Part shown: one piece after another, positions 7,819 through 16,546 of the stretch | How the letters are laid out: the number at the start of each line of letters is the position of its first letter | Numbering within the stretch: the first letter of the stretch is position 1 | Position numbers and translations under genes: made by a program | The notes under the pieces: generated by a model | What the model was told of the DNA's origin: nothing | The model's input: the letters and a program-made list of their open reading frames with translations, nothing else | Databases searched by the model: none | From: Methanobacteriota archaeon | GTDB taxonomy: Archaea > Methanobacteriota > Methanobacteria > Methanobacteriales > Methanobacteriaceae | NCBI GenBank assembly: GCA_023411115.1 | Contig: JAEYPF010000016.1 | Coordinates: 62,001-126,000, forward strand | Length of the DNA stretch: 64,000 nucleotides | Direction of reading: 5' to 3'

Positions 7819-9396
7819 ATGAATGTGAAACCAAATAAAAATTCTGAGCCCGGGATGATAGTCCTGACCACCCTAATTCTGGTCGCTGCAGTAGCTAATT
7901 TGAATTTATCAGTTGCCAATGTTGCTTTACCTTCAATAAGTTTAGCTTTTAATGCCTCGCAAGTCCAGATTAACCTCGTAGCTGTTGGATTTTCACTTGG
8001 TTTAGCTTCTTCAGTACTGTGGTTTGGTGCCCTGGGTGATCACCATGGCAGGAAGATGATGCTAATATTAGGAACTCTAATTGCAATACCTGCATCGATA
8101 ATTGCAGGTTTTGCTCCAGATATTAATATACTTGTTTTAGCCCGTATAATTGGAGGTTTAGCTGCAGGAATGGCTTTTCCAACAACCCTGGCAATAATAA
8201 CTGCCCTATGGTCTGGCCCAAAGCGGACAAGATCTATTGCACTATGGTCAGGTATAGGTGCTGCTATTGCTGCCCTTGGTCCGCTTATTTCGGGATATCT
8301 TCTCCTATTTAATTCTTGGGGATCAGTATTTTTAATTACACTGCCACTGGCAATATTATCACTATTTATGGCCATTAAGTATGTTCCTGCCCACGTAAAC
8401 GAGGCAAAGGATCCAGTTGACAATATTGGAGGGCTGCTGTCACTTATTCTTTTAGGAACATCAATTATGGCCATTAACTTTGCTCCTGTACCCAATTTTG
8501 GAACTATGGTAATTGGTTTAATAATTATAGCAATTGCTGCTGGAATCCTATTTATAAGACGTCAACGCAACGTGCAAAACCCGCTGTTTGATCTTAAAAT
8601 TGCCAGCCGTAGTATTTTCTGGGTTGCCGCTTGTGCTGGGACAATCGTTTTTGGATCGCTTATGGGTGCTATGTACATTGGCCAGCAGTTTTTACAAAAT
8701 GTTTTAAGCTACTCAACTTTTGATTCAGGGATTGCAATTTTACCTGCCGCTCTCCTCATGATTCTGGTAGCGCCCAGATCTGCAAAGCTTGTTGAGTCCT
8801 ATGGAGCTAGATTTACACTCATTGCAGGTTATGCTTTCTGCTTATTAGGATTTTTGGCTATGCTTTTGTTATGGCAGGAGAATATACCCTACTGGAAAGT
8901 AGGGTTGGCTTATGCATTGGTTGGAGTTGGAGTCGGATTAGCAGGGACTCCTGCATCTCATTCACTTACTGGATCAGTTCCTGTTAAACGTGTTGGTATG
9001 GCATCTGGTACAGCAGACCTGCAGCGTGATTTTGGTGGTGCAATTATGACTTCAATCTTTGGTGCCCTGTTAACTGCAGGTTATGCGTCTGCATTCGCTT
9101 CAAAAATTAGCTCTTCCCAGCAACAAGTCTCAACTGCTGTTGAAACAACACTTCAAAAATCATTTGCCAGTGCTACCGCTCTTGCGCAGCAGTACCCTCA
9201 ATATTCAGACCAAATCATATCTGCAGCGAAAAATTCATTTTTAGCTGGAGACCACTGGGCTTATCTTGCAGGAATTATTGCTATCCTGATTGGGGCTGCA
9301 CTTGTATTTTTAAAGTTTCCGAAGATGGAAGATGAGAAAAAATTACTTTCACAGTACCATGAAGAAGATATGAAAATAAAAGAGCATGAAAAATGA
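7819..9396 (+). CDS. DHA2-family MFS exporter (methyl viologen resistance-like)
   Basis: Complete 525-aa, 14-helix DHA2 transporter. It opens LNLSVANVALPSISLAFNAS, has GDHHGRKMM as motif A and GPLISGYLLLFNSW as motif C. It carries a long extracellular loop before the last helix (about 425-480, rich in Ser/Gln/Ala) and an acidic/basic C-tail. This domain plan is closer to bacterial SmvA/QacA-type exporters than to the two paralogues at 1 and 4007. Base composition is slightly GC-richer than its flanks. ATG at 7819 follows TAGGAG with good spacing. Probable exporter of cationic or amphiphilic toxins. Confidence 0.9.
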   Translation: MNVKPNKNSEPGMIVLTTLILVAAVANLNLSVANVALPSISLAFNASQVQINLVAVGFSLGLASSVLWFGALGDHHGRKMMLILGTLIAIPASIIAGFAPDINILVLARIIGGLAAGMAFPTTLAIITALWSGPKRTRSIALWSGIGAAIAALGPLISGYLLLFNSWGSVFLITLPLAILSLFMAIKYVPAHVNEAKDPVDNIGGLLSLILLGTSIMAINFAPVPNFGTMVIGLIIIAIAAGILFIRRQRNVQNPLFDLKIASRSIFWVAACAGTIVFGSLMGAMYIGQQFLQNVLSYSTFDSGIAILPAALLMILVAPRSAKLVESYGARFTLIAGYAFCLLGFLAMLLLWQENIPYWKVGLAYALVGVGVGLAGTPASHSLTGSVPVKRVGMASGTADLQRDFGGAIMTSIFGALLTAGYASAFASKISSSQQQVSTAVETTLQKSFASATALAQQYPQYSDQIISAAKNSFLAGDHWAYLAGIIAILIGAALVFLKFPKMEDEKKLLSQYHEEDMKIKEHEK

Positions 9397-9588
9397 ATTA
9401 GACCTCTTAAAGCTTTTTATTGATGATATAATGGTTTAAATTCTATTATTTTTACATGCTTTTGATATTGATAACCTAATAATAAATACGGAAGATTTGT
9501 TCATTTAAATCAATAGGTAATTATAATTAGCATTATTCGTTTTAAATTACCACTGATTATTTACATAAAATCAAATTTTATTTAATTC

Positions 9589-9613
9589 CATGTGGCTAAA
9601 AATAGTCGAGTTT
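9589..9613 (+). repeat. Dispersed 25-bp motif, copy 3
   Basis: CATGTGGCTAAAA, A, TAGTC, GAGTTT, close to copies 1 and 2. It lies 20 bases before the degraded HXXEE fragment and downstream of a DHA2 exporter. Confidence 0.6.
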
Positions 9614-9632
9614 GAAATAATGTTCTCAATAA

Positions 9633-9795
9633 GATACTGACTAAAAATAATATATTGCAATTATAGTTACTTTACTTATTAATTTTTTTATAAGCCCTAT
9701 AATTTTCTCCTATTTTTGATTTGGATCAACTTCCTATTTATTTATTGCATCAGCTTGAGGAACATGCTTGGAATGAATTTAAAAATTATTTTAAA
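9633..9795 (+). pseudogene. Truncated, decayed copy of the HXXEE gene
   Basis: From about 9658 the DNA matches 7064-7200 inside the HXXEE gene base by base with scattered changes (shared runs such as TTCTCCTATTTTTGAT, CAACTTCCTATTTAT and TTTAAAAATTAT). It covers the coding stretch around LLLFLIWIQLPIYLLHQFEEHTWNGFKNY. In-frame stops and small gaps destroy the reading frame. A short upstream stretch, GATACTGACTAAAAATAAT (9634 on), also resembles 6964 on, just 5' of the intact gene, so the copy carried promoter-side DNA with an internal deletion. Confidence 0.75.
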
Positions 9796-9800
9796 ACCAT

Positions 9801-10016
9801 TTAATCGAATAAGAGGTTAAATTCTTCTTCAGTTATTACTCCTTTGTCCTTTAAAAGTCTAGCTAATTTTTTTAATTTATCTGAATTATCTGATTCAACA
9901 GGCCTTTCATGCTCTCTTTCTGGTTCTTCCTGTTTGGTCAATTCATTCATCATACCCATTCTTCTTCTTGTTCTTCTTCGTGCTCCCCCTCGTCCTAAAG
10001 GTCCCAAATCTGGCAT
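9801..10016 (-). CDS. SHOCT-like C-terminal domain protein
   Basis: A 71-aa protein: Gly/Arg-rich N-terminus (LGPLGRGGARRRTRRRMGMM), polar linker, then KLKKLARLLKDKGVITEEEFNLLF. The last 30 residues match the SHOCT pattern (helix, L-x-x-G-x-I-T-x-E-E-F), normally a C-terminal oligomerisation or interaction module. The Arg-rich head could contact nucleic acid or membrane. Role unknown. Confidence 0.75.
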   Translation of the reverse strand: MPDLGPLGRGGARRRTRRRMGMMNELTKQEEPEREHERPVESDNSDKLKKLARLLKDKGVITEEEFNLLFD

Positions 10017-10380
10017 AACATCACTCCTAAATTTTTTAATAGTTATTATTAATATTGTCTTTAAAATATAAATAATTATTCGAACTAAATGTACGATAAA
10101 AAATAAATAATATCTTCAATAAATTAATTAAAAGATGTACGAGGTTCTAACCTATGAATTTCAGTCTACAGGCATGGTTCAAATAAACAGCAAATCACAA
10201 ATACCGCTGATACGTTTTCCAATCGATAAAATAAAAGAAAGTTGTTTTATCGGTTAAAATTTACGACTTGTTACAAATAGTTAATTATGCAGTATATTTC
10301 ATTGATTTAACTTCCATAAAGTGTATGTATTTCTCACCACACACTGCAGATAATGAAGTAGCGAATCCGAAAATATAATC
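10017..10380. other. Gene-free stretch with one hairpin
   Basis: AT-rich, with no convincing reading frame. At 10223-10251 an inverted repeat CGATAAAA...TTTTATCG (13-base loop) is followed by GTTAAAATT; a related hairpin with the same tail is at 26181-26202. It lies downstream of the minus-strand gene 10381-10656 and may be part of its 3' end. Confidence 0.5.
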
Positions 10381-10656
10381 CTATTGTCCGCTGTTGTCTA
10401 ATAACCACTCATCATGTAGCTCTTTACTTGTTTTATATCTTGCTCTTTCTAATCCTTTTTGTAATTCAAAGCTTGTACTGAGATGATCTGCCATTAATTC
10501 CATTGCTAAGTCTTCATCATCCTCTTCAACAGAAGCATACCCGATGATAGCAAATAATGATTCTTGCCATGCTTTATATTCTTCTGTAGTCTCAAGAATC
10601 CTTATTAAGTCTTTATCAACACGTTCTATCCATTTTCCTTGATTTTCATTGCTCAT
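10381..10656 (-). CDS. Hypothetical acidic helical protein
   Basis: A 91-aa acidic, helical, soluble protein (MSNENQGKWIERVDKDLIRILETTEEYKAWQESLF...). It contains EEDDEDLAMELMADHLS and ends DEWLLDNSGQ. No Cys, membrane segment or recognised fold. Codon use and the sharp end at a U-rich stretch support a real gene. No neighbour gives a hint of function. Confidence 0.55.
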   Translation of the reverse strand: MSNENQGKWIERVDKDLIRILETTEEYKAWQESLFAIIGYASVEEDDEDLAMELMADHLSTSFELQKGLERARYKTSKELHDEWLLDNSGQ

Positions 10657-11017
10657 TTTTCCGCCTCTCTATCTTTTTACAGTATTTTTTGAATTATTAA
10701 AATAATTGACTTCATTAAATATTGTTAAGTAGCTATGATTTTCAATTGATTAAAAAATTTATTCTAAACTTGAGTTTAATTTGTTCAATAAAGATTTAAA
10801 TTGTTCTATTTTGCTCTCATTAAATATTGAATTAATTTTTTTGATATAATTTTCCGGTTAAAAACAGGTAAATGATATAATCATCCAAAACGAAAGAAGA
10901 GTAGAAATTAAGGTAAAGTAAGAGGTCTGAATAACTTATAAATAGTTTGTTACGAATACTACTATTCAATTATTCATGTAGTTTTCATTAATTGAAAATA
11001 GAATGTAAGGGATAAAT
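10657..11017. other. Promoter-bearing gap between divergent genes
   Basis: AT-rich divergent gap of 360 bases. AACTTATAAATAG (about 10932-10944) is a plausible TATA box for the DUF308 gene at 11018. No small gene or RNA was seen. Confidence 0.4.
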
Positions 11018-11539
11018 ATGGAAAAAAAGAATGTTATTTCATTAGTTTTTATTATTTTAGGTTTATTTGCTCTGGCATTTCCGTTGTTAGGTTTAATTCC
11101 AATTAGTGTTGGTACGGGATTTATAATAATAATTGCAAGTATTGGTTTTATAGTAGACGGATTATTTGAAATGGATGAAAATATGAATTTGAGGATCCTG
11201 AAAATAATCTTAGGAGTTATAGCATTATTTATAGGTATGGCCTTTGTGGTAAATCCTGGATTATTCAGCTGGTTAACAGGATTTTTAGTCTGGATAATTG
11301 GATTATTCCTAATTATTGGCGGCATAAGTGAAATAATTATGAAACAGACCTTTAGCAGGTGGAATGGAGTCATAGCACTAATATTTGGTTTATTATATGT
11401 AATCATAGGCAGTATCATTACCTATCCTACAGTTTTGGGAGCATTAATTGGCCTCTGGCTTTTAATAACTGGAATATTAATCTTTTTTACGGAAGAGTGG
11501 AAATTAACTTCTCATAAAAAGTTCATTAGGTGGTTTTAA
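11018..11539 (+). CDS. DUF308 (HdeD-like) membrane protein
   Basis: 173-aa integral membrane protein with six closely spaced helices arranged as three similar two-helix hairpins, each a Gly-rich helix such as LGLFALAFPLLGLIPISVGTGFIIII followed by a helix ending near FE/W. This is the DUF308 plan known from bacterial HdeD acid-resistance proteins. ATG at 11018 follows TAAGGGAT. The next gene, a cation/proton antiporter, starts immediately after its stop, so the two are probably cotranscribed; a joint role in pH or ion stress is inferred. Confidence 0.85.
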   Translation: MEKKNVISLVFIILGLFALAFPLLGLIPISVGTGFIIIIASIGFIVDGLFEMDENMNLRILKIILGVIALFIGMAFVVNPGLFSWLTGFLVWIIGLFLIIGGISEIIMKQTFSRWNGVIALIFGLLYVIIGSIITYPTVLGALIGLWLLITGILIFFTEEWKLTSHKKFIRWF

Positions 11540-12787
11540 TTGGTGGAACTTCTATTCTTTTTTGTTATGCTTTTGATAGTGGCAGTCTTTTCCCGTTTAA
11601 TTGGTAAACTACCAATTAGCTTTCAAATGATATTCATTATTGCTGGAATAGCAACAGGATGGCTTTTCACTGGATATGTGGACGTTACAAAGCCCCCCTA
11701 TTCTACAACCATTTTTTTGATAGCAGAGATAGCTCTAGTTCTTGTTCTTTTCAGCGACGCCTCACGTGTAGGGCTAAAAGCCTTAAATAATAACCTTAGC
11801 ACCAGATTACTCACCATAGGTTTACCCATCACCATTATTCTAGGTGTAGTAGTAGCGACTTTATTATTCCCCGGAATACCTTGGTGGGTAGCAGGTATTA
11901 TAGGCGCTGCACTGGCCCCAACAGATGCAGCTTTAGGACAGATAGTAGTTCAAAATAAAAAAGTACCAGAAAGAATACGAAGAACCATAGAAATAGAGAG
12001 CGGATTAAATGATGGAGGCGCGGTTCCTTTTCTCCTGGTTTTTATAGCCATTGGTTTAGCTGCAGAAGCCTTTAGGCCAATGGGGTTCTTTATCCAGGTT
12101 GCTTTTGAACAGATAGTTTTTGGAGCTCTGGTCGGTTTGGGTGTTGGTATTATAGGCGGCGGGATAGTTTTAAAAGCCAGAGAAAAAAAGTGGATCACCC
12201 CTAATTTCCAGAGAATAGCTTTTCTATCACTTGCACTACTTACTTTTCTTATAGCAGATGAAATAGGTGGAAGTGGATTTATAGCTGCTTTCATTGGCGG
12301 TTTAGCATTAGGATATGTTGTAAAAGACTCTGGAGAAATTTTAATGGATTTCTCAGAAACCGAAGGGCAATTATTAAACTTGACAGTGTTTTTCCTCTTA
12401 GGAATTGTAGTGCTTCCCCTGATCTTAAATGTAACCTGGCAGATACTGCTCTATGCAATTTTAAGTTTAACGATTATCCGAATGTTACCTGTGGCCATAT
12501 CGCTCATTGGCACTAAATTGGATTGGAATTCTATATTATTCATAGGCTGGTTTGGACCAAGAGGTTTAGCATCTATAGTACTGGCCCTTTTAGCTTTAGA
12601 AGAATTAAAAGTATTCCCTGGAGACACTACCTTTATTACAGTTGCTTTCGTTACCGTGCTTTTAAGTGTTTTTGCCCATGGATTTACTGCACTGCCATTT
12701 TCAGATATCTATGCCAGAAGAATAGGCAATAATAAACCAGTACAAGATAATGTGGAAGTTGGCCAATTTAAATCAAAAGGCAAGTAA
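11540..12787 (+). CDS. Cation:proton antiporter (CPA1-like)
   Basis: 415-aa membrane protein with about 12 helices, a Na+/H+ exchanger of the CPA1 type. It shows AALAPTDAALGQIVV (about 113-127; the TD pair of the ion-binding region) and IEIESGLNDGGAVPFLL (about 149-165; the ND-type exchanger motif), plus GWFGPRGLASIVLALLALEE near the C-terminus. The start is TTG at 11540 directly after the DUF308 stop, or GTG at 11543; AGGTGG (11529-11534) suits the GTG slightly better. It exchanges Na+ (or K+) for H+ for pH and salt homeostasis. No TrkA domain is attached. Confidence 0.9.
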   Translation: MVELLFFFVMLLIVAVFSRLIGKLPISFQMIFIIAGIATGWLFTGYVDVTKPPYSTTIFLIAEIALVLVLFSDASRVGLKALNNNLSTRLLTIGLPITIILGVVVATLLFPGIPWWVAGIIGAALAPTDAALGQIVVQNKKVPERIRRTIEIESGLNDGGAVPFLLVFIAIGLAAEAFRPMGFFIQVAFEQIVFGALVGLGVGIIGGGIVLKAREKKWITPNFQRIAFLSLALLTFLIADEIGGSGFIAAFIGGLALGYVVKDSGEILMDFSETEGQLLNLTVFFLLGIVVLPLILNVTWQILLYAILSLTIIRMLPVAISLIGTKLDWNSILFIGWFGPRGLASIVLALLALEELKVFPGDTTFITVAFVTVLLSVFAHGFTALPFSDIYARRIGNNKPVQDNVEVGQFKSKGK

Positions 12788-12881
12788 TTATAATTAAGAT
12801 TTGATGGTAATAATCAAATTTTTAAAATAAATTCTTAAATAATAATTTAATATTAAACTAAAGAGTTTCCAATGATTGATT

Positions 12882-13673
12882 TCAGTTTTTAACGTTGAAA
12901 TTACGGGCAGCAAAGATTAGCAGTACGTATGAAAGCAGCATCAACCCTGTAGCAACCAGAGTTATTGATACAAAGTTTATAGCTACATTGACATGAGTCG
13001 TTCCCTGTGTAAATATTGAAAAATCATATAACCCGTGGAGAGCCATTGGAACAACTAAAAAGCCGCTTTTACGGAATATTGTATAGAGAACACCGCCAGT
13101 TAGACCGGCTATAACAATTTGCTCCAAAGTATTCATGACGCTTTGCCCATTAATGATATTTACTCCATGAATACATCCAAAAACCAGCATTACAATTAAA
13201 AATACCTTAACTTCGCTAAATCCAGATCCACGGGCGCCCCTGACAAGTAAACCTCGGGCAAGCAGCTCTTCAGAGTAACCAACAAACGCGGTTCCAACAA
13301 ATGCGTAAATAATGAACTGAATATCTAACGAAGCTATATTACCCATGATAAAATTCGCCATTATTTGCATAATTAAGATTATTAAGAAAATATGCATCCA
13401 TGCATGATCTTTAATGTGGTATTTGTCTCTCCACAAATCTTTCCACCAGCCAGACCACAAGGCAATGATTGTTAAAACAAGTGAACCAATTGCTACGGGT
13501 ATTAAAACACCATATAACATGTTCACGCTGCTTTTAGCCATATCATAATAGGGAACACCAAACAGTTTTTGTAATGAAGTTAAAAACAAAATGTAAACAA
13601 TTACAATTATTAATGCATTTATTAGTGTTGGCTTTAATCTATATTTTGAGTCATCAGTTATTTTTTCTGCCAT
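12882..13673 (-). CDS. CPBP-family intramembrane metalloprotease
   Basis: 263-aa membrane protein with about seven helices and the CAAX/bacteriocin-processing (CPBP, Abi) motifs: GYSEELLARGLLVRGA (EExxxR, about residues 132-147), FGCIHGVNI (H, about 165-173) and ALHGLYDFSI (HxxxD/N, about 210). These residues form the glutamate/histidine catalytic site of the family. It cleaves substrates within the membrane; the target is unknown. It is convergent with the antiporter. A second, different CPBP protein is at 42226. Confidence 0.9.
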   Translation of the reverse strand: MAEKITDDSKYRLKPTLINALIIVIVYILFLTSLQKLFGVPYYDMAKSSVNMLYGVLIPVAIGSLVLTIIALWSGWWKDLWRDKYHIKDHAWMHIFLIILIMQIMANFIMGNIASLDIQFIIYAFVGTAFVGYSEELLARGLLVRGARGSGFSEVKVFLIVMLVFGCIHGVNIINGQSVMNTLEQIVIAGLTGGVLYTIFRKSGFLVVPMALHGLYDFSIFTQGTTHVNVAINFVSITLVATGLMLLSYVLLIFAARNFNVKN

Positions 13674-13847
13674 TAACTATCTCCAATGCCGATAATTTGA
13701 AAAATGGCTTCTATAATTTTTATGTTCTAATATGAAATTCATCTTAGGATAATAAAATATGGAATTGAATAAAAAAGTTCTTTATAACAATTTTAATAAC
13801 AGCATTGATATAATTATTGCCCTTAAAACTTCATAGATCATAGGTTT

Positions 13848-13869
13848 GTGACTAAAACTATCCAGTTTA
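13848..13869 (+). repeat. Degenerate copy of the dispersed motif
   Basis: GTGACTAAAACTATCCAGTTTA resembles the GTGGCTAAAA-TAGTC-AGTT consensus with several changes. It is 60 bases before the erythromycin-esterase gene and is the last copy I found in the window. Confidence 0.3.
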
Positions 13870-13929
13870 CAGATACAAAGATTTATAAGAAAACTTAAAG
13901 ATCGTCTAATTATCAGGAGGTCTTTTAAA

Positions 13930-15267
13930 ATGAAAAAAGGTTTATCTCTTCAAAAAGGTTCAGACTCACCATATACCTCTCTGGATGATTGGATTACGAA
14001 TGAAACAATTCCATTAACCCCCTATTCATTCGAAACATTTAATTCCTCCATTGACAAGGTTATTGCCTCAGTTGGTGATTCAGTGAAATTGCTTGGCCTT
14101 GGAGAAGCGCTTCATGGTGGAGAAGATATTCTTATGCTCCGCAACCGGCTTTTTCAACGATTGGTGGAAGCACATGGCTACAGCGCTGTTGCCATCGAGA
14201 GCAGTTTTCCCAAGGCACGCATAGTTAACGATTATGTGAATGGCCGCGGCCCGGCAACCTATGAAGATGTGCAGGATACCGGATTCAGTCACGGCTTCGG
14301 CAAGCTTGAAGCGAATCGAGAACTGGTGGAATGGATGCGAGAGTACAATGCTGACCCTTCCCACCATGTTAAACTTCAGTTCTACGGTTTTGATAGTCCA
14401 ACTGAGATGACACATAGCGATAGTCCAAGACAAGTCCTGTACTTTGTTCTTGATTACCTTATCTCAATTGATAGCGCACGTGGCAAGGAGTATTGCGAAC
14501 GTATCAAAGAGCTTCTCGGCCATGACTCAGATTGGGAGAATCCCGATGCAATGATGGACCCAAATAAGTCAATAGGACAGTCTCCGGCCGCAAGTGCTCT
14601 GCGAATTGTGACAGAGGATCTCATTTCAGAGTTATGCATGCGCCGTCCCGAGCTGGTGGCTAAGAGTAATGAAACTCATTATCTAGAAGCTGTACATTAT
14701 GCAACTGTTGCACGGCAGTTGCTAAACTATCACGCTTCATTAGCGCGGAAATTAGAGCCAGGAAAACGAATTATTGACGGTTTAAGCATTCGTGACATGA
14801 TGATGGCAGACAATCTGAAGTACATCGTATCCTGTGAGCGCTGCCGAGGGAAAGTATTTGTCTTTGCTCACAACAGCCATCTAAAGCGTGGGAAAGCCGA
14901 ATGGCAGCTCGGCATTGATATATTAACATGGTGGCCTGCGGGAGCTCATCTTACTGAAATTTTTGGCCCCCATTATACAGTTATTGGTTCAGCAGTTGGT
15001 ATTTCTGACGACAATGGCCTAGGTCAACCTGAAACTGGCACTCTTGAGGAACGGCTGATTACTACTCCGGGACCAGTAAGATTTATTCCAACTCATCAAG
15101 GTCAAGGACTTCCAAGCTCTGAAATTGCGGATCTTCCCACTCGCTCAGGTAGTACAAAGAATTTCAGTTACTTTGCTCTGACTCCCCAAAGCTTGACCGA
15201 TTTTGACTGGCTGGTTGTTCTGGATTCAACCACATACAGCCGAGGTGGACCTCCACTGCAACAATGA
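13930..15267 (+). CDS. Erythromycin esterase family protein
   Basis: 445-aa soluble hydrolase of the erythromycin-esterase/EreA superfamily, in which some members open macrolide lactone rings and others act on unknown substrates. Seen: GLGEALHGGEDI (about 56-67), VAIESSFPKARIVNDYV (about 86-102), GFSHGFGKLEANRELVEWMREYN, FYGFDSPTEM and FVFAHNSHLKRG (about 314-325), the His/Glu cluster of the fold. The coding DNA is distinctly GC-richer (for example 14161-14360) than its neighbours, which suggests transfer from bacteria. ATG at 13930 follows AGGAGG with 9-base spacing. No mobility gene is adjacent. Antibiotic inactivation is not proven. Confidence 0.88.
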   Translation: MKKGLSLQKGSDSPYTSLDDWITNETIPLTPYSFETFNSSIDKVIASVGDSVKLLGLGEALHGGEDILMLRNRLFQRLVEAHGYSAVAIESSFPKARIVNDYVNGRGPATYEDVQDTGFSHGFGKLEANRELVEWMREYNADPSHHVKLQFYGFDSPTEMTHSDSPRQVLYFVLDYLISIDSARGKEYCERIKELLGHDSDWENPDAMMDPNKSIGQSPAASALRIVTEDLISELCMRRPELVAKSNETHYLEAVHYATVARQLLNYHASLARKLEPGKRIIDGLSIRDMMMADNLKYIVSCERCRGKVFVFAHNSHLKRGKAEWQLGIDILTWWPAGAHLTEIFGPHYTVIGSAVGISDDNGLGQPETGTLEERLITTPGPVRFIPTHQGQGLPSSEIADLPTRSGSTKNFSYFALTPQSLTDFDWLVVLDSTTYSRGGPPLQQ

Positions 15268-15318
15268 AGCCATTTCATGCAGTAATGTAATTTAACATCA
15301 GGGAAGTGTGTTGATTTT

Positions 15319-15696
15319 ATGGATATTTTAATTGCAGAAAATGAGTCCAGCACCATTTCGGATTTAAAAACTATTTTAGGGAATTTAGGACATAATGTAG
15401 TTGCTGTAGCTTCGACAGGAAAAGAAGCAATACAAAAAGCAGGAGATTTAAATCCAGATCTAATTCTAATTGATATTAAATTAAAGGGGAAAATGAGCGG
15501 TGTGGAAGCTGCAAACAAAATAGTAAATTTTTATAAAATTCCAGTTATATTCTTGACTATTTTCATTAAAAACTGTTTAAATATGTCTTTGCAGCTGTCA
15601 GAAGATGCTATTGTTTTAAGTAAGCCCATAACCCAAGAACATTTAGAATACTGTATCGAAAGAGCCATTTCAGACAATAAGATAAACTTAAAGTAA
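15319..15696 (+). CDS. Single-domain response regulator (receiver)
   Basis: 125-aa CheY-like receiver with no output domain: MDILIAENESSTISDL (acidic pocket, atypically AEN), phospho-acceptor Asp in DLILIDIKLKGKMSGVEAA (about residue 54), Thr in IFLTIF (about 82) and Lys in VLSKPI (about 101). It would take phosphate from a PAS histidine kinase such as those elsewhere in the window. It lies 50 bases after the esterase gene; cotranscription is possible but the compositions differ. Confidence 0.88.
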   Translation: MDILIAENESSTISDLKTILGNLGHNVVAVASTGKEAIQKAGDLNPDLILIDIKLKGKMSGVEAANKIVNFYKIPVIFLTIFIKNCLNMSLQLSEDAIVLSKPITQEHLEYCIERAISDNKINLK

Positions 15697-15708
15697 ATTT
15701 ATTTTCAA

Positions 15709-15903
15709 TTATGGTTCTATCTCTGTTATAGCTGGTTTTCCATCTCTATTCAAGAGCACATTAATGGCTGTCCCTCCATCTCCATTACGTACAAGGTAAT
15801 TAACTCCTGTTTCGGTGTCCTGTAATATCTGGATTTGAACCAGCCTTCCCTGTGAATATATCACTCTAAATCTTTCTTCTTTCTCTTCTTTTTTTCCAAA
15901 CAT
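15709..15903 (-). CDS. DUF6440-like small protein
   Basis: A 64-aa protein: Lys/Glu-rich head, then ERFRVIYSQGRLVQIQILQDTETGVNYLVRNGDGGTAINVLLNRDGKPAI. The D-x-E-T-G-V-N-Y-L core followed by G-x-x-x-x-x-L-L-x-x-D-G-K-P fits DUF6440. Function unknown. It is convergent with the response regulator (13-base gap). Confidence 0.72.
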   Translation of the reverse strand: MFGKKEEKEERFRVIYSQGRLVQIQILQDTETGVNYLVRNGDGGTAINVLLNRDGKPAITEIEP

Positions 15904-15943
15904 GTTTAAACCTCTCCCTCTTTTAAGAATTGCAATTTTTCAT

Positions 15944-16510
15944 TTATTTTAATGTAGCGAATTCAAAAATTTTTTGTACTTCTCTAATTGCATTATCCAC
16001 ATCTGTGATTTCATCTCTTGCAATTGCTAGACTCATTGAATCGATGACACTTCTAACGCTTCTTGCCATAATCTCTGGTGAAAAATCCCTGTAAATTCTC
16101 TCAACTTCACAACCATATTTAAATATTTCTATTAACGGATTATATATGCTTTTATCTTCTTTAAATAGGATTTTACCTTCTGGTGTACGGCTATTAAATA
16201 TTATATCTGCTATTGCTATTGTTTGCACCTTTTTTTCATTTACAAAGGACATATTAGATTCAATATAGCTGTTTAAAGCATCAGTAGCATTTTTATCAAC
16301 TCGCATATGCTTTGCCATGTAAATAGCAGCTTCTTCGTAGTATTTCATTACTACAGCTTGCAACAGAAGGTCTTTTGTAGGAAAATGGTATGTAATAACG
16401 CCTTTACTTACATTGAGTTTATTTGCGGTCTTTCCAATGGAAAAATTCGAAAAACCTATTTCCAAAATTAATTCCATAGTGGCGTTAATAATTTCATCTT
16501 TCTTACCCAC
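15944..16510 (-). CDS. TetR-family transcriptional regulator
   Basis: 188-aa repressor. The N-terminal helix-turn-helix (GFSNFSIGKTANKLNVSKGVITYHFPTKDLLLQAVV, about 19-53) is typical TetR; the C-terminal ligand domain is helical. A perfect 24-bp palindrome 13 bases upstream of the start codon (16523-16546) is the probable operator, implying autorepression. No transporter or enzyme is next to it except the broken thioredoxin-like gene and the MBL gene downstream in the opposite direction, so its effector is unknown. Confidence 0.9.
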   Translation of the reverse strand: MGKKDEIINATMELILEIGFSNFSIGKTANKLNVSKGVITYHFPTKDLLLQAVVMKYYEEAAIYMAKHMRVDKNATDALNSYIESNMSFVNEKKVQTIAIADIIFNSRTPEGKILFKEDKSIYNPLIEIFKYGCEVERIYRDFSPEIMARSVRSVIDSMSLAIARDEITDVDNAIREVQKIFEFATLK

Positions 16511-16522
16511 TTTTCCACCTCT

Positions 16523-16546
16523 ATATTAGTACGATCGTACTAATAT
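16523..16546. promoter_or_regulatory. Perfect 24-bp palindrome, probable TetR operator
   Basis: Two ATATTAGTACGA half-sites in perfect inverted symmetry, centred on ATCG. It sits directly 5' of the TetR gene start (16510) and overlaps where its promoter should be, as expected for an autorepressor site. Confidence 0.75.

Larger units (their letters stand above)
9397..9800. other. Gene-free stretch with motif copy and HXXEE remnant
   Basis: This 400-bp gap downstream of the exporter contains dispersed-motif copy 3 and a decayed fragment of the HXXEE gene (separate entries). No other coding frame was seen. Confidence 0.6.

Noticed and set aside
8040..8495. 151-codon minus-strand frame
   Set aside because: Antisense shadow of the DHA2 exporter at 7819-9396.
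3919..9613. CRISPR array based on the 25-bp repeat
   Set aside because: Copies are more than 1.5 kb apart with genes between, no regular spacers and no cas genes.
11950..12294. 114-codon minus-strand frame inside the antiporter
   Set aside because: Antisense shadow with no ribosome site.
13930..15267. Genomic island carrying the esterase
   Set aside because: GC-rich DNA is limited to this gene; no integrase, tRNA boundary or direct repeats were seen.
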